Below, piece by piece: positions 25,461 through 37,400 of a stretch of 64,000 nucleotides of DNA. Origin of the DNA: Vibrio europaeus (GTDB lineage Bacteria > Pseudomonadota > Gammaproteobacteria > Enterobacterales > Vibrionaceae); assembly GCF_001695575.1 (NCBI RefSeq), contig NZ_LUAX01000008.1, positions 1-64,000 of the forward strand, given 5' to 3'. A program made the position numbers and the translations under genes. The notes beneath the pieces were generated by a model that was given only the letters and a program-made list of their open reading frames with translations, was not told the origin of the DNA and did not search any database. Position 1 is the first letter of the stretch; the number at the start of each line of letters is the position of its first letter.

Positions 25461-28400
25461 ATGGCTAACAAAAATAACGTCAAAATCAATAATAAAAATA
25501 CACAAATAAAGAACAAGCAAAGTGATGAGAGAAAACAAAAGAAACTCAGACTGCATTCGCATCTCAAGGTTAACATTCCCCTTTTTCAATCTCTGATGAT
25601 GATCTTGCCATCACTGGCTAAGCACGTAGACGCTTCTGAGGGTTCAGACGATCTTAGCGATGAAAAAGAACTAGCAACGACAAGCAGTATCACAAACAAA
25701 AACATCGTTGATCACCATGCAAAGACCGCCTCTTTAGAGGCGGCTCATCAAAGTAATACAACAAATGAAAACCACACAAGCGCTCATTCAGATGTAAATC
25801 AGGCTCTCCATGAGACAAGCACTCATTTAGTCCCTTCCCATCACTTATCGACGCTTTCTCATCCACAAGTTCACTATATTCCGTCGGTATCTATACCAAC
25901 CATTTCAGCGGGAAGTAACGGTCAGCCAACTCATTCAAACACGCCCCCTACGCCAACTTCGCCGGTTACCTTTATTCCAGAAATAATAAAGGGGACATAC
26001 GGAGAACTGCATGTCGATGTAAATGGACAATACACATTTGTATTAAACCCCAAATCGCCTCAATACATTCTGTTGAATCAGCACCAACAAGGGACTGATC
26101 ATTTTGTGTTACATCTATCCAACGGCTCGAGCATCATTGTTCAAATACCGGTTACAGGTCAGCAAGACACGCCAAGTATTTCCGGAGACTTAACCGGCGT
26201 CGTCACCGAAGATCACAACATTGATTCACAAGGTTTGTTGCACGCAAATGGCAAAATTGATGTCATAGACCCAGATCAAGGCGAGAGTTCAGTGAAGCCT
26301 GATGTCATCCCCGGGAACTATGGGGTGTTAACCATTGATGCTGACGGTCACTGGCAATATCAAGTTAATAATTCTCTTTCGAATGTTCAAGCGTTAACCG
26401 GGGCCACTTCACTGCATGAAAGTTTCACGATTTACACTAAAGACGGCACACCGCAAACAATCGAAATGACGATCGGTGGCAACGATGACAATGCGGTCAT
26501 TACCGGAGTAGACGTAGGCTCGGTCATAGAAGATCTCACAACACAAGTACAAGGCCAGCTTGCGGTAACAGACCCAGACCTTGGAGAAGACCATTTTCAA
26601 GCTTCTCAAGTTAAGGGCCATCTGGGCACATTAACCATCACCAAAGACGGGGCATGGACTTACGTTCTAGATAATACGAACCCAACCGTGCAAGCCTTAG
26701 GTAAAGGCTCGACGGCTACTGATACGATTACCGTTCATTCGGCGGATGGCACATCGCATCAAGTGACGATTTCCATAAACGGCACAAACGACAAAGCCGT
26801 GATTGGGGGTACTAGCTCAGGCGCAGTAACGGAAGAAACTCAACGGAAAACAACCGGCACATTGACGATTGCTGACGTTGATACTGGTGAAGCGCACTTC
26901 TCCAATACCGATGTTGCAGGTGCTTTAGGTACGCTCCACCTCAAAGATAGTGGGGCTTGGAGCTACGATCTAGATAACACCAATTCAAAAGTGCAAGCCT
27001 TAGGCAAAGGCGCGACTGCCACCGATACGATTACCGTTCATTCGGCAGATGGTACGCCGTATCACATTACCGTCACCATTAACGGTACCAATGACAAAGC
27101 CGTAATTGGTGGCACGAGCTCCGGCGCAGTAACGGAAGAATCTCAACTGCAAACATCCGGCACATTGACGATTACTGACGTCGATACTGGTGAAGCACAT
27201 TTTTCCAATGCCGATGTTGCCGGTTCCCTCGGCACGCTTCATATGACCGACTCAGGTCAATGGACTTACCATCTGGATAACACGAACCCAACCGTGCAAG
27301 CCTTGGGTAAAGGCTCGACGGCTACTGATACGATTGCCGTTCATTCGGCAGATGGTACGCCGCATCAAATCACAGTCACCATTAACGGCACCAATGACCG
27401 CCCTACCATCTCAGGTACCTCAAGTGGCGCAATCATCGAACAGGGCTTAAACACGGCAGGAACTCCTGATGCAACAGGCTCTCTAACAGCAACCGATTTA
27501 GATAAGTCCGACACCATTACGTGGGCAATCAACCAACCTCAAGGCCAATGGGGTACACTGTCTATCGATCCCCATGGTCATTGGCACTATCAGCTCGATA
27601 ATTCAACTGGTAGTGCGGCGGATAAATTAGCGGCTGGTGAACATCAGACTGAATCATTCTGGATCACCGCCACCGATAGTGCTGGAGCAACCGTTCCTCA
27701 TAAAGTGGTTATCGATGTGCAAGGTAGTAACGACAAACCAATTGTCAGTGCGTGGACTCAGCTCCCTGCGGGAATAGAAGATCAACCAGTAACTATAAAA
27801 GCTTCTGATTTACTAACGCACGCAAGCGATGTTGATAGTAGCGATGTATTGCATGTGACGAATCTGCAAGCCACACACGGTAGCCTGACTGACAACAAAG
27901 ACGGCACTTATACCTTCACGCCAGACAAAGATTTCAATGGTGAAATTCGACTCACCTATGATGTAGTTGACGGCCACGGTGGTAGCGTCAGTACTCAGGC
28001 TAAGTTCGATCTTACCGCCGCTCCCGATAACGCGATGATTACCGACGCACAAACCAATGCTGACTTACGAGGAGTGACTGAAGATCGTGGGTATATAGAC
28101 ACCCACTATCAATTGCATTACGACGGCAAATTAAACATCCAAGACCCTGATGCGGGAGAGGCTCAGTTTGACCCGAATATTGGTCCGCAAACCTATCAAG
28201 GTATTGGCTACGACACCAAGCTCGGTGGGCACATACTGCTCATGCGCGACGGTCACTATACCTATACGCTCGACAACCGCAGTATACAGAACTTAGCGCA
28301 AGGGGAAGTTAAACACGATTCAGCCGTTATACGCTCAGCAGATGGCACAACGCATACGATAGAGCTGACGGTTCATGGTACCAACGATGCCCCAACCATC

Positions 28401-31400
28401 AATGCACAGTCGCACTCTGTGACTGAAGGTGGAAGCGTGCTAAATGGACAAATGGTTGGCCACGATATTGATACAGGCGCAACACTCACGTATTCCATAG
28501 CTAACCCCGTTGATGGACTGACTTTTAATGTGGATGGTAGTTACAGTTTCGATCCATCGAATGCAAGCTATAACCACCTTCCTCAAGGTAAGTCTCATAC
28601 TCTAACCATTCCTGTCACCGTTACGGATGAACATGGTGCAACCTCGACACAAAATCTAGAGATTGTCGTCACTGGCACCAATGACGCCGCCAAGGTATCA
28701 GGTGTCGATACGGGCAGCGTGCACGAAAACCAAGCTGGTCAGGATATGTCACCTGACTATGCGCAACCTGGTATGTCTAAAATCAGTCATGATGGACTTA
28801 TGACAAGCGGTCAGTTATCCATTATCGACCCTGATTCTGGTGAAGCAGGATTTGATACTAAGGGCGGACTTTACTCTTATCATGGTCAGTATGGACACCT
28901 GTTACTTCGCGAGGACGGTCACTGGGACTATAAAGTTGCCGCAGGTCAGACTGACTGGCTAAGACAGGGCGCGAGCACCACCGTGGGAACAACCATAGAC
29001 AAGTTAGGCGCGGGGGAAACGCTGACTGACACCATTACCATTCAAACCAAAGATGGCACCAGTCACGACATAATAATCACCATTCACGGTGACAACGATG
29101 CGCCTTATGTTTCTGGCGAAGTACAACTAAACTCTGGCAAAGAAGACCTGCCACAGATCATCACTCAGGCAGAGCTACTCGCTAACAGTATTGATGTTGA
29201 TCACAACGATATCGGTCAATTAAATGTGGCTAACCTCTACGCAAATCATGGTTCTATTCTGGACAACAAAGACGGAACTTATACTTTCACCCCAGATAGA
29301 GACTACAACGGAAAAGTACACTTCACCTACGATGTGAAAGACGCGCATGGAGGTACCACCCACACTGGCGCAAGTACCACCCTCGTAGCGACCCCAGATA
29401 AAGCCATTATCTCTGAAGTAACCACAGGAAGTGTTATTGAGGATGGACCACATGCAACGCACAACAACGGCACCACGACTGAATTAGCTAACGGCCAACT
29501 TCAAGTCATCGACCCAGACAGCGGCGAAGATAAGTTCCAATACAGTCAATTTGGTGAGACTCGTCTTCACGATCCATTTGGTGGCATGCTTCGAATTGAT
29601 AGCGCGGGTAATTGGGGATATAGCGTCGACAACGCGGCGCTTCAACATCTAGCGCAAGGGCAAGTTGAAACGGTTACCTATCGAGTACACAGCTTCGATG
29701 GTACTGCCTACGACTTAAATATTGATGTCGTCGGAACCAACGACACACCGACAGTTACCAAGGTAGTTCTAAGCAACGGCACGGAAGATACACACCATCA
29801 AATGCAGGCAAGTCAGTTCGGATTCACCGACGTCGATACAGGCGATACGCTGCACTCTATCGCGATCACTGATCTACCACCAGCGACTCAAGGTAAGTTT
29901 GTACTCGATGGACACGACATCACCGCAGGTCAGAGCATCACAGCCGCCGATATCACTAAGCTTCAGTTTGTCCCTACCCCAAACTTTAACGGTGATGTTC
30001 AATTCAAATTCACGGTGAATGATGGACATGTCGATTCACAAGAAGCAACCAACACTCTGCATATTGACGCCGTTAGCGATGCAGCGCAGTTCACTGGCCG
30101 CGATACGGGAGATGTTCATGAAGGACATACCTATACAGCGCTAGACGGTTCTATGTCTGGCGGTTACGTCGATGATCGTTCACCAGATCACATGCATGGA
30201 AACATCGGTAAAATATGGAACGATGAAATACACACTGATGGCCACTTGAACATCGTTGATCCAGACTCTGGTGAAAACCATGCTCAAACGGGCACTTACC
30301 AAGGTACACACGGACATGTGATTCTCCAGAGTAACGGAGATTGGAGCTACTACGCTTCCATAGGTCAAGACGCGACGGGTAGAAAAATTGATCATCTGGG
30401 TCAAGGGGAATCAATAACAGATACCGTCACCATCAAATCGGCTGATGGCACCACTCACGATATTCATATCACCATTCATGGCGACAATGACCGCCCATAC
30501 TGCTCTTCAGAAGTTCAGCTCAACAGCGGAAAAGAGGATCTCGCACGAACCATCACCACAACTGAGTTGCTCGCAAATACTGTCGATGTGGATACTAACG
30601 ATGCCGGGCACCTCTCTATCGCAAATCTGCATGCGGATCACGGCACTCTCGTCGACAACAAAGACGGTACATTCACGTTTACTCCAGATCATAATTACAA
30701 CGGTCAAGTACACTTCACTTATGACGTCAAAGATGCTCATGGTGGCGTTACTCATACTGGCGCGTCTACCACACTGTTACCGAGCAATGATGCTGCCACA
30801 CTGCAACCGACACTCGCCTCCAACTTTGTCACTGAAGATCATCTAAAATCGGGGACAAGCACCAATGAGTTATGGTCAGGTTGGAAAAACCTCGATATTC
30901 AGGATATTGACTCGCCATCGGAAGCAAAAGTTACTCAAATAGAGGTCAATGGCGTTAAGCATACGGTACCAGCAAACTTCGCGATGAATCTTGCAGGCGT
31001 CCACGGGACCTTCAACTTCACTCATTCAACCGATGGCCACGACAAATGGAGCTACAGTGCGGATAATAGTCACGTTGAAGTTCAATCACTGAGTCATGGC
31101 GATTCTCTGACTGATACGATCACTTTGATCACCGCAGATGGGACACGAATCCCGTTGACAGCCAAAATCTTAGGTACCGATGATCATGTGATCATCGATA
31201 CGCCTGACGCATTAACGGCGGCATTAGGAACGGCCGTTGAGGACAAGGTAACCTCTATTTCAGGCACCCTACTCGCGCACGATTCCGACAGTAAAGATTC
31301 CGTCACATTCAGTGCTGGCGATTCTACTGGCGCCTACGGTACGCTTCATGTGGATAGCAATGGACAATGGCATTATGACCTAGACCACTCAAAGGCCAAT

Positions 31401-34400
31401 GCGCTACAACAAGGTGAGACCAAGGCAGAAGGCTTTGATATCACTGCGATATCTACTGACGGCTCAACCGCAACCAAACATATTGAAGTGTTGGTACAAG
31501 GAAAAGATGATGGGGCGATCATTTCAGGCCAAGACTCGGGACAGGTAACTGAAGACAAGCATTTACAAGCATCGGGAAACCTCACCGTTATTGATCCGGA
31601 TAGTGGAGAGGGTCATTTTACTGCGACATCAGGTTCAACCCAACTTGGTACTTATACCATAGATACATCTGGTCATTGGACGTATTCACTTGATCCTCGT
31701 GTTCAATCTCTGCATCAGGGAGAAACCACATCCGATGTGTTTACTGTGCATAGTGCAGACGGTACAGCACATGTGATAAAAGTGACCATCACTGGAACCC
31801 AGGATGCCCCAATAATCACGGGGCAAAGTACAGGGGCTGTTTACGAAGACTCTCAAACCTCTGTATCAGGAACACTTCATGCTGATGATAAAGACTATGG
31901 ACAGAGTGGGTTTTGGGCACAGAGTCATATCGCGAGTACACATAATTTGGGCGATCTCTCAATTGACCAAAATGGCTACTGGACGTTTCATCTTGATTCT
32001 ACAAATCCGGCCGTAAATTCTCTAGGAGAGCATGACACCCTTCAAGAGACGGTGACGGTGAATACTATTGATGGTACCTCAAAAGTGATTCAGATAACCA
32101 TTCATGGTACAAACGATGACCCCTTTTTATCGGTAACTCAAACAACTCCAACCACAGGCACGCTGACCGAAACTGATGTTGACGTGAATGACACTCATAC
32201 CTTCTCTGTCGTCAATTCAACAGGTCAATTCGGTTCGCTATCGGTCGACCCAGATTCAGGCGCGTATGTGTATACAGCCAACGGTTCGGTTGCTGGAATG
32301 AGTTATAACGCAGCGACACACACATACCACGGCACCGACGTGTTTGAAGTTAAAGTGGCTGACAATCACGGTGGTGAGTCGTCAAAGTTCATCACTTTCG
32401 ATGCCAACGGTCATGTTTCAGTTGTACCAGGGCAATCACCGACGATTTCCACCTCGGTGCCTTCCAATCCACTGGTAACGACCACGCAACCAAGTTTGCC
32501 AGCAGGGACAAACACTCCGCCAAATAATGCAGTTACCGTCGACTTAGCAGCGTCTAGTGATACTGGTATTTCCGATACCGATAACCTCACTAAAGACAGC
32601 ACACCGACAATCACCGGGCATACGGATATTCCTTACTCACAAGTCACCATCTATGATGGTTCCACACCTATTGGGCATGCAGTCTCTGATGGCTCTGGGC
32701 AGTATAGTGTAGCGGTAAGCAGCTTATCGAATGGCGATCATAATCTTTCTGCCAAAGCCTTAGCGCCTTCTTCAGTTTTACCAGCAACATCATCCATTCT
32801 TCCATTGCATGTTGATACTGTAATCGCGCCGCTTCAAGTCTCATTAACCCACGATACAGGAAGCAATTCGTCTGATTTGATTACTAGCGATGGTTCATTA
32901 ACTATCTCTGGACAAGAGGCAGGCGCAACCGTTGAATACTCGACCGACAACGGACACACATGGACATCGAGTTTCACCCCGCAACAAGGCTCAAATACGG
33001 TTAGCGTGAGACAAACCGACGTTGCAGGAAATGTCTCCGCGAGCAGTTCGTTAACTTTCACTCTGGATAATACCGCCACAGCACCAAGCGTTTCCCTTAC
33101 CTCAGATTCAGGGCGTTCCTCTTCAGATAATATGACTAACGTTGGAGATCTGAGCATTGGCGGCATCGAGCAAGGCGCAACAGTAGAATATTCCACCGAC
33201 AATGGTGTGCATTGGCGTACTCAGTTCACTCCAAATGAGGGTGTTAATAACGTTCAAGTGAGACAGACTGATGTGGCGGGTAACGTATCTCCTTCTACAT
33301 CGCTCACCTACACCTTAGACACTCAAACCGACATACGAGTGAATTCCGCTCAGGTCGACCAACATGGTCAAGGCATGATGGTGCAAGTGTACTTACCTAA
33401 GGATTCAGAAGTCACGCTTCTCGAAATTACCAGTGACGGCGGTGGCGCGCCTCTGCTTGTCGACCTGAAAACGGTGCAGAGACAAGGGACGGGGACAAGT
33501 GTTAGTCACCCTGACCATCAATATCAAGAGTTTGTTGGCATAGACTTATCTTCGTTACCGGATGGTCATTTAACAATTCGAGTCGCAGGCACAGATGCTG
33601 CAGGCAATACCGTCACTGCTCAATCATCAGCAAGTTCGAATTATGTATTAGACACAGCCGCTAGCGTTAGCGATGATAGCAACACAGCCGTTGAAGACTC
33701 AACGACACCAGTCTCAGGCAACCTACTAAGCAACGATGCTGATGCGACTACTGTTACCACAACAGGTGACATTCAGGGTACTTACGGGACATTCCATTTA
33801 AGTTCAGACGGTCGTTACACTTACACCTTAAACAACCAACTGAGCGTAATTCAGCAGCTCGATTCTACCTCATCACCTCTCGTCGATAGTATCGCCTACA
33901 CTGCGCGCGACAACCATGGCAACCAAGCGACAGCGCATCTTGCGATATCCATCCAAGGCACCGACGATAACCATGCTCCCGTCGTCACTGCCCATTCCGT
34001 TTCAACGGATGAGGATACAACTCATACTTTTTCTACCGCCGAATTTGGCTATACCGATCAAGATGGCGATGCCCTTCACTTCATCACCGTTGGCCAATTG
34101 CCTGCAAATGGTTTATTGCTTCTCAATGGCAAAGCGGTAACCACCAACCAGCAAATCAGTAAAGCTGACTTAGACGCCGGTCATTTGACCTTCACTCCAA
34201 TCCACAACGAAAACGGTGCCAACTATGCGCACTTTACGTTTACTGCCAATGATGGCCAACAAGATTCAGCAAGTGCGACAATGACATTGAACGTCAATGC
34301 AGTGAATGACGCAGCTACATTTACAGGTGATGCAGGTAGTATTACCGAAGACACAAGCCTTCACCACAATGTGCATGTTACAGGAGCATCACCTATAACA

Positions 34401-37400
34401 AATGCCCTGGAATGTACTGGCCACCTAGTTGTATCTGATGTCGATGGTCAAGGGGAAGCGGCATTGGACCTCAATGGCCAACAATATCTAAATCATAATG
34501 GAAGCTATGGACATTTTATTGTTTCAAGCAATGGCACATGGGCTTATGTTGCAGACAATGACAATCAACAGGTCCAAGATCTCGATAATGGGCAGACACT
34601 CACAGACAGCGTTGAAGTAACCTCTAAGGATGGCACCAAACACTCTATTACAGTGACGATTAACGGTACGACCGATAAACCTGTATTACATAGCCTGAGT
34701 GATTCAGGCGTCCAACATAGTGGCCCAATTGAAGGCAATCTCCTATCTGGTATCGGCACTCATGAAGGCGCAAGTGGGGCAGCGACAGACACTGACTCCA
34801 ATGCACACTTAGTGTTGCAAGATATCCAAGTCAAAGACCCTGTTTCAGGCTATGTAACGGTAACGCCTGGGCATCCACACACGATGGTGGGTATCGGGAC
34901 ATTGGCCATTGAAGCAAATGGTCACTATACCTTTACACCAGAGGCAGGGTTTACAGGGACGGTACCAAGCATGGTCTACCGTGTTGGAGATGATGGCGGC
35001 AACCCTAGAGGCGACTCTGCTCAAAACCGACTCACTATTGACGTGACACCACCAGCGCAACATGCCCCTACTGTGATTCCTCAATCCGTAAGCAGTGATG
35101 AGGATCAGGCTCATACCTTTACTACCGCAGAATTTGGCTACAGTGACGCAGACCAGGATGCTTTAGTTCATATCACTATCACCCAGTTACCCGCTCATGG
35201 CCTATTAATGTTGAATGGCGCAGTGGTGACCACTAATCAGCAAATATCGAAAGCAGATTTGGACGCTGGACATCTTACTTTCACGCCGGTTCATGATCAG
35301 AGTGGCATGAACTACGCCAATATTGAATTTACAGCAAATGACGGCCACCAAGATTCCGCAAGCGCGACAATGATTCTAAACGTCAATGCAGTGAATGACG
35401 ATCCAACAGTGGGTTCCAACTTCAAGAGCTCTCCCGAAGATACGCCTTTGCGCTTCACTAAAGCCGATTTCAAATACTCCGATGTCGATGGTGATGCAAT
35501 GAGTCATATCACCATCACTAATGTGGCACACGGAACCCTGAGTTTACATGGGCACAGCGTGAGTGTTGGCGATGACATTCCCGCTGCGGACATTTCTTCA
35601 TTGGTCTTCACTCCAACACCAAACTACTCTAGCGCAGGTCTAAATGGATTAGGAGCCGTTCAGTTTACCGCCAACGATGGGCATGTAGACTCAAAGGAAG
35701 GCTCCATATTCATTAATGTCGCCCCTGTAAATGATCCTGCCACATTTAACGGTGATTCCACTGGTCAAGCTCTAGAAGATACGCACACCCAAATCACAGG
35801 CACATTAAATGTGACCGATCCTGATGGCACTCAAGGGTTTATTGAAGTCACCGGCGGAGCTGGGATTGTGGGAAGTAAAGGATACGGTCATGCCCACATC
35901 GACAGCAATGGGCACTGGACTTACAATCTCTACAACCACCACGCGCTTGTTCAGCAGTTAAAACAAGGACAAACTGAAACCGAGACGATCACTGTACAAG
36001 CCAAAGATGGTACAACTCACGATATTACTATCACAATTACCGGCACTAACGATGCTCCCACAGTATCAGAGCATTCCCCAGGTAGTAGCCACTCAGTAAG
36101 TGAAGACACTAACCCGAACGCTAGCGGACAGCTTGATATCAATGACGTTGATGGTGATGCTGTTAGTGTGACTGTAGACCCAAGCCATAATGCTCAATTT
36201 GGCCAGGTTCAATTGGATCCCCACACCAACACTTGGACCTATCACCTCAACAATAGCAACCCGAAAGTCGATGCTCTTAATGATGGAGAGACACTTCAAG
36301 ACACCTTCACCTTGCTGGTTGATGATGGTCATGGTGGGCAGACAAGCCAACAAATCACCATGACGATAAATGGTCATACTGACCCTGTGCCTTATACACC
36401 ACCAACCATTAGTGTCACTGTCGATACCAGAAATGCTCACCATGTGACGGCTGGTATTACCGCAAGCACCGTACAAGCTTATGCGCACTCTATTGGACAA
36501 CATGCAACTATGGCTAGCGGTCATCATGAAATAAAGGGTCATGGACATAGCGATATCATCATCGTCCAAGGTCGACTCAACGAAGAGGCGGAGCTGGAAG
36601 GCGGTAATGATATTCTTTATATCGGTGGAAGACTGACAGACAAAGAAATCGAGGGGGGGCATGGCAGCGACACCCTCATTTTAGGTGCCTACACCCGTAA
36701 CAACGCGCCACGCTTACATGATCATGGAGAGAAAATAAGTGATGGACATGAAGAGATGGAATTGGAAGATATCGAAAACATCATTCTTGGAGATGGTACA
36801 GTACTGAAAGGTCACTTGCCACCGAACTTCCCTCTCGCCACCCACGATCACTATGAAGTGCCCGTAAACATCCAAGCCCATTTGTCTTCCAGTGATGAAT
36901 CGGTTGCAGGTATTCGACTCACCCACCTACAACAAGGGCTAACCCTGCAAAGCAATGGGCATAACATCAACGTTAATGGGGATGGTAGTTACACTGTGCC
37001 AGCTAATGGGCATTTGGTTGTCATATCCGCACACCCCATCAGCAGCGGGCATCACTACTTCGAAACAGAGGTAACAACCCATAACTCAGTAACAGGTGTC
37101 ACTGCCGTAACAACAGAGGATTTGCAGGGGCATATTCAGAGCCATGTCAACCCGCCTCCACCACCACCGCCGCCTGTGCTGCACGATGAGCCAGATTTCT
37201 CACCGTTGGGCAACGTACAAGATTTGACGGTCACATTAGACGACTCGTTAGGTAAGGACGTCTCTTTAGATGCTCATACACCAGTGGGCGGTGAGCATCC
37301 TACCGGTGCTGCTGCCTACCTAGACGCACTGGGCATTACGCCTGCCCATACCAACACGGATTCCAATCAACAGGCTCCAGCTGACCTCGACATTGTGCTG

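Noticed and set aside
26499..36400. Regular repeats suggesting a CRISPR array
   Set aside because: Units are 303 bp in frame within one protein-coding gene and encode VCBS domains; there are no short repeat-spacer alternations.
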